From positions 1,624,501 to 1,688,500 of the forward strand of contig NZ_LR699166.1 of NCBI RefSeq assembly GCF_902459525.1: 64,000 bases of DNA, in the 5' to 3' direction. Below, one piece after another: positions 32,126-40,391 of the stretch (positions are counted from its first letter, which is position 1; every line of letters begins with the position of its first letter). The DNA is from Sideroxydans sp. CL21 (lineage in GTDB: Bacteria; Pseudomonadota; Gammaproteobacteria; Burkholderiales; Gallionellaceae). The position numbers and the translations under genes are program-made. The notes beneath the pieces were generated by a model. It was not told the DNA's origin and did no database searches. It saw only the letters and a program-made list of their open reading frames with translations.

Positions 32126-33319
32126 TCATGACAAGGCTTTAGCCATGCGCTCCAGTGCTTTTTGCAGGTTTTCCATCGAAGTCGCAAAAGACAGGCGGAT
32201 GTAACCCTCACTGCCGAATGCAGATCCCGGCACTACAGCCACGCCTGCTTCCACCAGCAGATACTCGGAGAAGGCGATGTCGGTCGCTTCCTTGATGGTT
32301 CCCTTCTTGTGCAGCGCGGCGATGGCCTTGCGTGCGTCAGGGAAGGCATAGAACGCGCCGCCCGCCATGAGGCAGCTCAATCCCGGAATCTTGTTCAGCG
32401 TGTTCACCACGAACACATGGCGCTCGCGGAAAGCCTTGAGCATCGGCGTGATGCAGCCCTGGTCGCCGTTCAGCGCGGCCTCGGCGGCTACTTGCGAAAT
32501 GGAAGTCGGGTTGGAGGTGCTCTGCGATTGCACGTTTTCCATCGCGGTAATGATGTTTTCCGGGCCGGCCGCATAGCCGATGCGCCATCCGGTCATCGCG
32601 TAGGCTTTGGATACGCCGTTCAACACCATGGTGCGCGGATACAGGTCTGGGCAAGCGTCCAGGATGTTGACGAATTTCGCATCGGTCAGCGCGATATGTT
32701 CATACATGTCGTCGGTGGCAATCAGGATGTTTGGATGCTTGCGCAGCACTTCACCCAGGGATTTCAGATCTTCCAGTGTGTAGACCGCGCCGGACGGGTT
32801 GCTCGGGCTGTTGATCACAACCATTCTGGACTTCGGTGTGATTGCCTTTTCCAGTTGGGCAGGGGTCATTTTGAAGCCCTGCTCGATGCCGGCTTCCACG
32901 ATCACCGGTTTGCCTTCCGCGATCAGCACGATATCGGGATAGGACACCCAGTACGGCGCGGGAATGATCACCTCATCGCCGGGATTAATGTAGGCGAGTG
33001 CGAGATTGAAGAAACTTTGCTTGCCGCCGCAGGAGACCAGAATTTGTTTCGCGGTGTAGTCCAGGCCGTTATCGCGCTTGAACTTGGCGATGATTGCTGC
33101 CTTGAGTGACGGTGTGCCGCCGACAGCGGTGTACTTGGTAAAGCCCTTGTTGATCGCGCCTATGGCTGCGTCCTTGATGTGTTGCGGCGTATCGAAATCC
33201 GGTTCACCCGCGCCCAGACCGATGATGTCCTTGCCTTCGGCTTTCAGTTTTGCCGCTCGGGCAGTCACGGCAAGAGTGGGAGAGGGCTTGATGGCTTGTA
33301 CGCGTTTGGAGAGTGACAC
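32126..33319 (-). CDS. Aspartate/aromatic aminotransferase, class I
   Basis: A pyridoxal phosphate-dependent aminotransferase of fold type I, 397 residues. Visible are GLGAGEPDFDTP near the N-terminus, the phosphate-binding CGGKQSFFN, SPSNPSGAVY (cofactor Asn), and the Schiff-base Lys K238 in GVSKAYAMTGWRIGYAAG. An Arg in the C-terminal YIRLSFATS motif binds the substrate carboxylate. This pattern fits the subgroup I-gamma aspartate aminotransferases. The start is GTG at 33319, preceded by AAGGAA. Confidence 0.92.
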   Translation of the reverse strand: MSLSKRVQAIKPSPTLAVTARAAKLKAEGKDIIGLGAGEPDFDTPQHIKDAAIGAINKGFTKYTAVGGTPSLKAAIIAKFKRDNGLDYTAKQILVSCGGKQSFFNLALAYINPGDEVIIPAPYWVSYPDIVLIAEGKPVIVEAGIEQGFKMTPAQLEKAITPKSRMVVINSPSNPSGAVYTLEDLKSLGEVLRKHPNILIATDDMYEHIALTDAKFVNILDACPDLYPRTMVLNGVSKAYAMTGWRIGYAAGPENIITAMENVQSQSTSNPTSISQVAAEAALNGDQGCITPMLKAFRERHVFVVNTLNKIPGLSCLMAGGAFYAFPDARKAIAALHKKGTIKEATDIAFSEYLLVEAGVAVVPGSAFGSEGYIRLSFATSMENLQKALERMAKALS

Positions 33320-33530
33320 GGCTTTTTCCTTGAGGTTGGTAAACTGGGGGTGAGAATTATACCTGCGATGCCGTTAACGTGGTTTTCACGTTAATCGCGG
33401 GACAAGTGCGGGTAAATCCAAGTGCTTGATTTATTGAATGAGTGATTTGATGAAAACCTTGCGTATCTTCAATTTTCCCAGTCCAAAAGTGTGTTTTGGC
33501 AAGACGACATATTGAAATACAATTCAATGC

Positions 33531-34205
33531 ATGTTCACAAAAGCCACTTTCAATTTCCTCGACGAGCTTTCTGTCAATAACAACAGGGCATGGTTCGAGG
33601 CCAACAAACCGCGCTATGAAGCACTGGTGCGTGAACCTGCTCTGGATTTTATCGAGGCGATGGACCCGGTGCTGGCAACCTTCGCCCCGAATTTTCGCGC
33701 CGAACCGCGCAAGATGGGGGGCTCGCTGATGCGCGTGTTTCGCGATACCCGATTCTCCCGCGACAAGACGCCGTACAAGACCAACATCGGCATCCAGTTC
33801 CGTCACGCGCTGGGCAAGGATATCCATGCGCCGGGCTTCTATGTGCATATTGCAACGGACGAATGCTTCTTCGCTGTCGGCTGCTGGCATCCGGAGTCCG
33901 ATGCGCTGGGAAAAATACGCGATCTCATCGCACAGAAGCCCGAAAAATGGTTTGCTGCAAGGAGCGATAAGAAGTTTGTTGCGCAATGGGAGCTTTGGGG
34001 CGACAGCCTGACGCGGCCACCGCGCGGCTACGATGCAAGTCATCCTGCAATAGAGGACCTGAAGCGCAAAGACTTCGTTGCCATCGCCCCTTTGTCCATT
34101 CCAGAGACCACCGGACCAGGTCTGGTCAAGCTGGCCGGGAAAAGATTTTCGGCCAGCGTGCCTTTCATGGCGTTTCTCTGTGAGGCGCTGGAAGTTCCAT
34201 ATTGA
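33531..34205 (+). CDS. DUF2461 (TIGR02453) family protein
   Basis: This 224-residue cytoplasmic protein belongs to a family of unknown function recognised from FLDELSVNNNRAWFEANKPRYE, PRKMGGSLMRVFRDTRFSRDKTPYKTNIGIQFRH and GFYVHI. The conserved Arg and Asp residues in FRDTRFSRDK suggest a catalytic or nucleic-acid-binding role. It stands alone, divergent from the aminotransferase, and is followed by a ROK kinase gene in the same direction. Confidence 0.85.
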   Translation: MFTKATFNFLDELSVNNNRAWFEANKPRYEALVREPALDFIEAMDPVLATFAPNFRAEPRKMGGSLMRVFRDTRFSRDKTPYKTNIGIQFRHALGKDIHAPGFYVHIATDECFFAVGCWHPESDALGKIRDLIAQKPEKWFAARSDKKFVAQWELWGDSLTRPPRGYDASHPAIEDLKRKDFVAIAPLSIPETTGPGLVKLAGKRFSASVPFMAFLCEALEVPY

Positions 34206-34321
34206 AACGCCATCTAGTAATAATCGTGCTATCGCCTGCATCGCGCCGTAGTATGTCTAAAGTAGAATTCCGCACGTTGGCATTCCCGTAGAAAACTGAA
34301 GAACATGATCGGCAATGCATC

Positions 34322-35209
34322 ATGAGAATGGGCATCGACCTCGGCGGCACCAAGATCGAGATCATCGTGCTCGATGACAGCGGCAAAGAATTGCTGCGCC
34401 GCCGTGTGCCCACGCCAAGTGGAAATTACGCCGCGACATTGCAGACCATCGCGGCGCTGGTTCACGACGCCGAAACGGAACTGGGACAGCAGGGCTCGCT
34501 CGGCATCGGCACGCCCGGTGCTCTTTCCAAGGCGACTGGCTTCCTCAAGAATTCCAACTCGATGGCACTCAATGGCCAGCCCATCCTGCAAGACCTTGAA
34601 GCCTTGCTGCAGCGCAAGGTTGCGATCGCCAACGACGCCAACTGTTTTGCGCTTTCCGAAGCGACTGATGGTGCCGCGGCGGGTTTGGAAGTCGTGTTCG
34701 GCGTCATCCTCGGCACCGGTGTCGGTGCGGGTATCGTGGTCAACGGCCATGTCCTCACCGGTCCCAACGGCATCGCGGGCGAGTGGGGTCACAACCCGTT
34801 GCCGTGGCCGGAAGCGAACGAACTCCCCGGCCCGCAATGCTATTGCGGCAGGCAGGGCTGCACCGAAACCTTCCTGTCCGGGCCGGGCATGATGCAGCTG
34901 CATCGGCGCGAGACAGGCGTGTCGCTAAGTACCGAAGAGATCGTGGCGCGTGCGAAGCAGGGTGATGCCGCCAGCGAACACAGCCTGCAAACCTATGAGA
35001 ACCGCCTCGCACGATCCCTCGCGCACGTTATCAACATCCTCGATCCGGATGTCATCGTGCTGGGTGGCGGCATGTCCAACATCGAACGGTTGTATACGAA
35101 TGTACCCAGGATATGGGGCAACTGGGTGTTCTCAGATCGGGTGGATACAAGGCTGGTGAAGAACAGGTTCGGTGATTCAAGCGGGGTGCGTGGGGCGGCG
35201 TGGCTTTAA
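34322..35209 (+). CDS. ROK family sugar kinase
   Basis: The 295-residue protein has the ROK start GIDLGGTKIEIIVLDD (ATP phosphate loop), IGTPGAL, NDANCFALSEA (catalytic Asp in NDAN), GTGVGAGIV and the ROK zinc motif CYCGRQGCTETFLSGPG. It phosphorylates a hexose such as glucose, fructose, N-acetylglucosamine or mannose; the sequence alone does not decide which. It could feed glucose 6-phosphate into the glycogen genes, which is inference. Confidence 0.88.
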   Translation: MRMGIDLGGTKIEIIVLDDSGKELLRRRVPTPSGNYAATLQTIAALVHDAETELGQQGSLGIGTPGALSKATGFLKNSNSMALNGQPILQDLEALLQRKVAIANDANCFALSEATDGAAAGLEVVFGVILGTGVGAGIVVNGHVLTGPNGIAGEWGHNPLPWPEANELPGPQCYCGRQGCTETFLSGPGMMQLHRRETGVSLSTEEIVARAKQGDAASEHSLQTYENRLARSLAHVINILDPDVIVLGGGMSNIERLYTNVPRIWGNWVFSDRVDTRLVKNRFGDSSGVRGAAWL

Positions 35210-35538
35210 AGTTTCCCGTATATGCGATAGGTTATCTTGCGCAACACTATGATCTGATTTTGCTCAAGCCTTCCTTTGTCATGGATTGAAATACCAGCCT
35301 TAAAGCTGAAGGTCACGGCTAATAAAAACAGAATTTCCCAGCCCCCCCATTAGATTCAATTTTTCTGGTGCACCATATCTAGAAAAGGCTGACTTTTTGA
35401 GAAATAAGCCTCTTAATTTTCCAAACACGAAAATAAAAACCATATTCCACTACACAAGCAAAGAACATTGAATTGTTCCGATAATGGGATACTGCATGCC
35501 ATCAGTTATGGTTTATCTGTGAATCTGGAACGCATAAC
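35210..35538. other. Intergenic region
   Basis: A 329-base, AT-rich stretch with a run of Cs near 35342 but no open frame, tRNA or strong hairpin that I can support. The promoter of the b561 gene presumably lies here. Confidence 0.4.
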
Positions 35539-36171
35539 ATGACGTCATCTAAACACAACGAGATGATTATCATGGATATCCTGCCACCAAACTTTACTGC
35601 AGGCACTTCCGGATCGCATTCTACTCAATCCGCATCGAAACACTATTCCAGGACAGCTATTGGCTTGCACTGGTTGATGGCCATAGCCGTCGTCAGTGTT
35701 TTTGCGTTTGGACTGTATATGCATGATCTTCCTCTGTCCCCGTGGAAGTTGCGTGCCTATTCGTGGCATAAATGGGCTGGTGTCACCATTTTCGCGCTTG
35801 CCATCATCAGGCTGACTTGGCGCCTCTTTAATCGCCCTCCGAAATTGCCGCGGCATATGGGGCGTGCGGAGCAATTTATCGCTCACAGCGGCCATGCATT
35901 GCTCTATGTATTGATGTTTATGATTCCGTTGTCGGGTTGGCTGATGAGTTCCGCCAAAGGTTTTCAGACAGTACTCTTCGGGATATTCCCGATCCCCGAT
36001 TTGCTATCGAAGAGCAAGGAACTGGGCGATATATTGCAAACCGTGCATTGGGGCTTGAATATTTTTCTGGCTGTTATTGTCGCGGGACACATTGCGGCTG
36101 CGCTCAAGCATCATTTCATCAACCGGGACGACGTTCTGACACGGATGCTGCCTTATCGACACAGGTCTTAA
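35539..36171 (+). CDS. Cytochrome b561 family membrane protein
   Basis: This 210-residue protein has four membrane helices and conserved His residues for two b-type haems: GLHWLMAIAVVSVF, SWHKWAGVTIFALAIIRLTWRL, HSGHALLYVLMFMIPLSGW and HWGLNIFLAVIVAGHIAAALKHHFI. It fits the bacterial b561/cytochrome b-type di-haem family that oxidises quinol or reacts with superoxide. The ATG at 35539 has a weak Shine-Dalgarno site; a second ATG at 35563 is possible and would remove eight polar residues. Confidence 0.9.
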   Translation: MTSSKHNEMIIMDILPPNFTAGTSGSHSTQSASKHYSRTAIGLHWLMAIAVVSVFAFGLYMHDLPLSPWKLRAYSWHKWAGVTIFALAIIRLTWRLFNRPPKLPRHMGRAEQFIAHSGHALLYVLMFMIPLSGWLMSSAKGFQTVLFGIFPIPDLLSKSKELGDILQTVHWGLNIFLAVIVAGHIAAALKHHFINRDDVLTRMLPYRHRS

Positions 36172-36532
36172 TTTAAGTCGATCACATTTGTTTTGACTGT
36201 GAGTGCGTGTTCTTCCGTTCCCTGAGTATCCACCAAGGTATGGGCGGCGTCATTTGGACAAGCTGGTTATCGAAGTACCTCCATCCTATTCTTCGCAGGA
36301 ATGTGCCGCGTGATGGTGAATATTTAAACTTTGATCGAAAAGTGCAGTCTTTATACAAAGAGATTAAAACAAGGGCATAATTGTAAAGTCTCTTTTTAAA
36401 AAAGATGTTTGCTGGCTGTGAAATTTCGAATTGCCACCATCGAGTGGCTTTTTGATCAGAGGTACTTCCCAAATGGCATTTGTTGCCGGGTAATATTTGA
36501 CAGCAATTATATTCACAGGATATCGATATAGC
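36172..36532. other. Intergenic region before the AAA ATPase gene
   Basis: This 361-base gap has only short frames without good ribosome binding sites, including a 46-codon frame at 36240-36380. I cannot support any as a gene. Confidence 0.4.
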
Positions 36533-37357
36533 ATGTACCAAGCGTTCTACGATCTGAAGGAAAATCCCTTCTCAATACAGCCTGATCCGGACTTCCTGTA
36601 TTTCGGTCGGCGCCATTCTTACGCTTACGCGATGATGGAATTCGGAATCAGGAACAGGGTTGGTTTCATGGTAATCAGCGGCGAAATCGGATGTGGAAAA
36701 ACAACTTTGGTTCGTCATCTGCTGAATAACCTGGCGCCCGAACATACCGTGGGCTTGGTGTACAACACGCACCGCGAGATCGCCAATTTACTGCAGTGGA
36801 TCATGCTTTCTTTTGGTCTTACCTATGAAGGTCAGTCTAATGTGGCATTGTTCGACGAATTCCAGCGTTTTTTGATAAAACAATATGCATCTGGCAAAAG
36901 TGTTTTGTTGATCATAGATGAAGCGCACAACCTGAATCCGGACGCTCTGGAATCGTTGCGCATGCTCTCAAATATAAATGCCGACAAAAGTCAGCTGCTT
37001 CAGATAATGCTGGTAGGCCAGCCTCAATTGAAAGAGATACTATTGAGACCTGAACTTTTGCAATTCTCTCAACGCGTCGAGGTTGATTTTCATATCAAGC
37101 CCTTTGAGGCGGTTGATGTGCAGGGTTATATCCAGCACCGTCTGAAAGTAGCAGGCCGGGACACTCCGTTATTTACCGCCGAGGCCTGTGCCAGAATCGC
37201 TCAGGCAAGTGAAGGCATACCAAGACGCATCAATATTCTTTGCAATACAGCGCTGGTTTATGGTTTTGCAGCTGAATCCAAGCTGATTGATTTGGCTTTG
37301 GTTGAAGAAATGCTGAGTGACAAAGCAGAGTTTGGGGCGTTGACTAACTCAGACTAG
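36533..37357 (+). CDS. Exosortase-locus secretion ATPase, ExeA-like AAA family
   Basis: The 274-residue protein is an AAA ATPase of the ExeA/GspA group that forms a subfamily in PEP-CTERM loci. Walker A is GEIGCGKTTL (residues ~44-53), Walker B VLLIIDEAHN, followed by sensor LLQIMLVGQP and EGIPRRINILCNTALVYGF. The start at 36533 (MYQAFYDLKENPF) fits the family; the frame is open from 36497. It is normally found with XrtA, but the only exosortase here is XrtB. It probably powers assembly of the export machinery. A 759-base structured gap follows. Confidence 0.85.
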   Translation: MYQAFYDLKENPFSIQPDPDFLYFGRRHSYAYAMMEFGIRNRVGFMVISGEIGCGKTTLVRHLLNNLAPEHTVGLVYNTHREIANLLQWIMLSFGLTYEGQSNVALFDEFQRFLIKQYASGKSVLLIIDEAHNLNPDALESLRMLSNINADKSQLLQIMLVGQPQLKEILLRPELLQFSQRVEVDFHIKPFEAVDVQGYIQHRLKVAGRDTPLFTAEACARIAQASEGIPRRINILCNTALVYGFAAESKLIDLALVEEMLSDKAEFGALTNSD

Positions 37358-37466
37358 AGGTTGTTTTATTGCAAGTTGAACTACGCACTTTCACTCATCG
37401 AGAGAGTGGGAGACTGCCGCTAACCTGTGCAACACCGGCAGGGTTCCTGTACTCATCCATGTCCCT

Positions 37467-37519
37467 CCGGACTAACCAGCGACTTGGCTGGCTAACCTAA
37501 TCGAATAGCTGATAGTTCC
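37467..37519. repeat. Dispersed repeat, copy 1 (near EPS locus)
   Basis: Matches the block at 52516-52570 in the order CCGGA-TAACCAGCGACTTG, variable hairpin, TCGAAT-GCT-TAGTTCC. The variable hairpins differ but both can fold. See finding. Confidence 0.6.
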
Positions 37520-37570
37520 TTCAGGCAGGATTGGGAGGTGGTGATTAATGTCGTCAATTATGTAAACCTT

Positions 37571-37618
37571 GAAAAAGTCATAGGCCAAGGCTAGGCCAAA
37601 GGGCCTAGATACTTTTTC
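37571..37618. repeat. Nested inverted repeat
   Basis: An outer pair GAAAAAGT (37571-37578) / ACTTTTTC (37611-37618) encloses an inner pair CTAGGCC (37591-37597) / GGCCTAG (37602-37608). It could be a terminator or part of a structured RNA. No clear U-tract of a standard terminator follows, but the Ts of the outer arm can serve. Confidence 0.55.
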
Positions 37619-37766
37619 CACTTTCCATATAACAGTCAGAAAGCTAGTATTGCCCCGTTTTTTAATATGGCTAATTGGGGTTGCAACACACAGAATTTCG
37701 GGCCAAGAAGTTGACTGAAAGTGCTGATACCATCGTTACTATTTAGGGGGTGTCGAGTATTGGTCA

Positions 37767-37994
37767 ATGCAGTGTCTGCAATTTGTCAAACAATTCCTCA
37801 CCGACAGTAATCAATCTGAAAAACTTCCATGGTATCAAGGTGTATGGCGCATTCTGATTGATGGCATGGTCATTGCTAATAATTGGGTGACACGGCTTGC
37901 CGGAATGGAAGTCGCGCAAAAAATAAAAAACAAGTTCGCCACAAGGTATCCGTCAATTCGGTTCCATTGGGGGATGGACAAAGTATCGGGATGA
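37767..37994 (+). CDS. Possible small protein, 75 residues
   Basis: The frame encodes 75 residues with ordinary codon use, which is the only support. The sequence is mixed charged and hydrophobic with no recognised motif; no membrane segment or signal peptide is seen. No good ribosome binding site lies before the ATG. It may be a remnant or a chance frame between the AAA ATPase gene and the orphan regulator. Confidence 0.3.
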   Translation: MQCLQFVKQFLTDSNQSEKLPWYQGVWRILIDGMVIANNWVTRLAGMEVAQKIKNKFATRYPSIRFHWGMDKVSG

Positions 37995-38116
37995 GAGAAA
38001 TAGATGGCAGGTAGTTATAGAAACTATATTGCCAGGTTTGCATCATTAAACAACCGTGGTGAAGTTTAGGTATCCAGAAAACTTCTTTGAAACGTAGCGG
38101 ATAGGATGGGGAAATA

Positions 38117-38872
38117 ATGAAACTCCTTTGTGATGCAAACCTTTGCAAGGTTGGTAATTTGTTGGTCGCCAGTGCGTGCAAAATCAACTCGACTCGCCAC
38201 AGTGAGGCGCTGTCTGAAATTGCCAGACTGTTTCATGTGAACAATTTTAATTCCCTCAAGGATGAGCTTGTCCAACTTGAACCGGAAATACTCCTGCTTG
38301 ACTACGATTTGCCCGGCTTGAATGGAGCGCGCCGAGTTTCCGAGTTGAGGAGATTATGTCCCAACACAAATATCGTTGTGTTCCACGACTCTGCTTCGGA
38401 TGAAGATGAATGGGCCTTGTTTAAGGCAGGCGTGCGCGGATTCTGTCCTGCCAATATTGAGCCATCTTCCCTCAAGATGGTGGTTAAAGCTGTCAGCAAT
38501 GGCGAGTTGTGGATACGGAGAAAATTTCTAAGTCGCTTATTGGATCAAATCGAAGAGCGGCAAGGCAGGGATCAAACAAAAAATATTGAGCCTCGCGCCG
38601 ATATTTATGGTTCGCTTGATCAGCTGACTGATCGCGAATATGAAATCGCAGTCAGAATAGGAAGCGGTGAAAGTAACAAACAGATCGCCCATTCTCTGGA
38701 AATTACTGAGCGTACCGTGAAAGCCCACTTGACGAATATTTTTGAAAAACTGGGAGTCACTGACAGGCTCAACGTGGCATTGATTGTGTCGGCGGAAAAG
38801 CGCCAGGAACAGAGTGGGTCAAAGGTGAATAAAAGATCCAGCACTGTCCACTTGGCAATGCTTCAATCCTGA
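38117..38872 (+). CDS. Orphan LuxR/NarL-type response regulator with degenerate receiver
   Basis: The 251-residue protein has a receiver-like N-terminus and a C-terminal LuxR helix-turn-helix (about residues 173-225, LTDREYEIAVRIG, ESNKQIAHSLEITERTVKAHLTNIFEKLGV). The phosphoacceptor D62 in LLLDYDLPGLNG is kept. The acidic pair at strand 1 is missing, the conserved Thr/Ser is replaced in VVFHDSAS, and the conserved Lys is replaced in GVRGFCPANIEP. It may therefore work without phosphorylation. No sensor kinase gene is beside it. It lies just upstream of a PEP-CTERM gene and the eps cluster and is the best candidate for their local regulator. Confidence 0.85.
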   Translation: MKLLCDANLCKVGNLLVASACKINSTRHSEALSEIARLFHVNNFNSLKDELVQLEPEILLLDYDLPGLNGARRVSELRRLCPNTNIVVFHDSASDEDEWALFKAGVRGFCPANIEPSSLKMVVKAVSNGELWIRRKFLSRLLDQIEERQGRDQTKNIEPRADIYGSLDQLTDREYEIAVRIGSGESNKQIAHSLEITERTVKAHLTNIFEKLGVTDRLNVALIVSAEKRQEQSGSKVNKRSSTVHLAMLQS

Positions 38873-39426
38873 AGTCAGAAGTGTTTTAGCCGACCTTATT
38901 AACCTTGTGGCAGGTTCATCCCTGGATCATCCGACTCCAATCGCAAACCCACCTCGGATAACGAACCAATTCCGCTAGGCTTGAATCGTTTTCAAGGTTG
39001 GCACTCAGATGAAGCGGCGGCAACTTCTCCAGTAGACTTCTTGTCGCACTGCTCGCAATGGGCGGTGAAATTCACTGGAATTGCAGACTGTTTTGTTCTG
39101 TCAGTTCACACGAAAAATTCATTCCCTGAGACCAAAGTACAATAGATTTTTCTGCGTACAAAGATACACTGCATCGACTGCAATTTTTTCTTAGAAACTG
39201 GGAAGGTGAAATCTGCAGTTCAGGTGTTCTGGGATATTAAATTTTTGTTAAATATCACGTTTCTAGTACCAAAGTACAGTAGAAATAGTTTCCCAAGTTG
39301 ATATTCTTTGCATGACCGTAATTAATGTTTTTTGGTCTTGTCGAGGTAAGCAAGGTAAGTGAAATATCTCGATTCGAGTTGTGTTTTTTTTAATCATTTT
39401 GTTCATTTTTCTTGAGGGGAATTACG
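38873..39426. other. Long regulatory region upstream of the PEP-CTERM gene
   Basis: A 554-base non-coding stretch, AT-rich in its second half. Two copies of ACCAAAGTACA-TAGA lie 137 bases apart (see separate entry). I find no sigma-54 -24/-12 element and no clear sigma-70 promoter. Confidence 0.5.
39131..39281. promoter_or_regulatory. Paired candidate operators (ACCAAAGTAC)
   Basis: ACCAAAGTAC occurs at 39131-39140 and 39268-39277; both are followed by A-(A/G)-TAGA. The second copy extends to the dyad GTAC-CAAA-GTAC. A weaker relative (GTACAAAGATAC) lies near 39158. A similar CTAAAGTACAAT lies at 41770. They could be binding sites of the upstream LuxR-type regulator. Confidence 0.45.
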
Positions 39427-40050
39427 ATGAGATCATCTTCAATTTTAGCAATGACGGCAGCATTAGGGCTGTGTTTATCCGCAGGGGTGGCTAGCGCTAA
39501 TCCTGTTTATCAAGCTCCTACAAGCAATACGACTATAGCTTCTGGTGCTTGGGTTGCGACGGGAAATCCAGTCTCGTGGGGCGTAAGTATTGGTAATGGC
39601 GGGCCAGGAAGCTCATTTGTTGATCAATTCACATTTACGAATCCCATGGCTTTGCCTTGGTTGAACGGAGCCCCGGGTGGCCAATCCAATTCAATCGGCA
39701 CTAATGGTACTGGTAACCTGACATTCTCATCCATTGCATTGTTTGATACGTCTACTGGTAATACATGGGTTCAATCAAACTCTTCAGTTGGTATTATTGC
39801 AGCTGGCCTAGGCGTTCCTGCCAGTCTTGTTGGCCAGTCGTTTGCAAGCATTTTTAATTTTGTATTGAATGCCACTGATACCTATGCACTTCAAATATCA
39901 GGTACAGTAAGCCCAAGTTCTGGCGCAGCTTCATATGGTGGTAGTATCAACATCAGTGCAGTTCCTGAGCCCAAAACATATGCCATGTTGCTGGCTGGTC
40001 TTGGGCTGCTGGCTTTTACAGCACGTCGCCGCAGGACTAGCTTCTTCTAA
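39427..40050 (+). CDS. PEP-CTERM sorting domain protein
   Basis: This 207-residue exported protein is a probable exosortase substrate. The ATG at 39427 follows GAGGGGAA and gives a signal peptide ending at ASA-NP (about residue 24). The C-terminal 29 residues hold the complete signal: VPEPKTYAML, a hydrophobic helix LLAGLGLLAF and a basic RRRR. The central part is rich in Ser, Thr, Gly and Asn with many small residues, a low-complexity beta-type sequence common in these proteins. Lying between the orphan regulator and the eps operon, it may be an envelope or matrix protein processed by XrtB. A strong terminator follows. Confidence 0.92.
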   Translation: MRSSSILAMTAALGLCLSAGVASANPVYQAPTSNTTIASGAWVATGNPVSWGVSIGNGGPGSSFVDQFTFTNPMALPWLNGAPGGQSNSIGTNGTGNLTFSSIALFDTSTGNTWVQSNSSVGIIAAGLGVPASLVGQSFASIFNFVLNATDTYALQISGTVSPSSGAASYGGSINISAVPEPKTYAMLLAGLGLLAFTARRRRTSFF

Positions 40051-40066
40051 AAAAGTTGCTTCCTGG

Positions 40067-40099
40067 ACAAAAACCCCGCTCGAGTGGCGGGGTTTTTGT
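40067..40099. terminator. Strong intrinsic terminator after the PEP-CTERM gene
   Basis: ACAAAAACCCCGC and GCGGGGTTTTTGT pair perfectly over 13 bases around a 7-base loop. It can act in both directions. Confidence 0.92.
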
Positions 40100-40147
40100 T
40101 TGACGAGTGTTGGCATGCAAATCTGGGGGTTTCATTCATTGAGATAA

Positions 40148-40160
40148 CTGAGATTCTCAG
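40148..40160. promoter_or_regulatory. Palindrome CTGAGATTCTCAG
   Basis: A perfect 13-base palindrome with a single central base, about 230 bases upstream of the priming sugar transferase gene. Together with the repeat at 40216 it shares the core TTCTCA. Confidence 0.45.
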
Positions 40161-40215
40161 GCATACAGATTTTAGGCATTGCGCATGACGGGACATATCC
40201 ACAAGTGTTCTATTC

Positions 40216-40238
40216 ATTCTCACTACTGTAATGAGAAT
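40216..40238. promoter_or_regulatory. Inverted repeat ATTCTCA...TGAGAAT
   Basis: Perfect 7-base arms separated by 9 bases, about 155 bases before the eps start codon. The core TTCTCA is shared with the palindrome at 40148, so a single regulator could bind both. Confidence 0.45.
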
Positions 40239-40391
40239 TTAACCTGATTAAAGTTCATGGATTCCATTGTGTATCGTCGCTTTTGATTCAGCAGCGCGCC
40301 GAGTAGTATTCGCAAAGTTCATTATGCTCAGATCATGCTATTCTCTCGGCGGCTGTGACGATCTCGCAATGTTGTAAGGACTCGAATATCA

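Larger units (their letters stand above)
37358..38116. other. Structured intergenic region with several hairpins
   Basis: No convincing gene fills these 759 bases. Hairpins are visible: CACTC/GAGTG near 37389, TGCCG/CGGCA near 37415, CCAGC/GCTGG near 37476 and a nested structure at 37571-37618. CTAACC occurs three times among the first three. The stretch 37467-37519 resembles a segment at 52516-52570. A small frame at 37767-37994 is listed separately. It may encode a non-coding RNA or be repeat debris. Confidence 0.6.
40051..40391. other. Intergenic region upstream of the eps operon
   Basis: Contains the terminator of the PEP-CTERM gene and then two inverted repeats (see next entries). No gene is seen. 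It should carry the eps promoter. Confidence 0.5.

Noticed and set aside
36182-36541. Minus-strand 119-codon frame between cytochrome b561 and the ATPase gene
   Set aside because: It spans the ATPase start region and lacks a ribosome binding site and any motif.
37380-37460. Resemblance to a c-di-GMP (GEMM) riboswitch
   Set aside because: There is a GAGTGGGA segment after a hairpin, but the conserved GCAAAGCC and tetraloop receptor parts are missing.
37767-37994. Reading the 75-codon frame as a firm gene
   Set aside because: No ribosome binding site or recognised motif; kept only as a low-confidence entry.
38990-39020. Possible sigma-54 promoter near the PEP-CTERM gene
   Set aside because: TTGGCAC is followed by GC after 12 bases, not the required 10.
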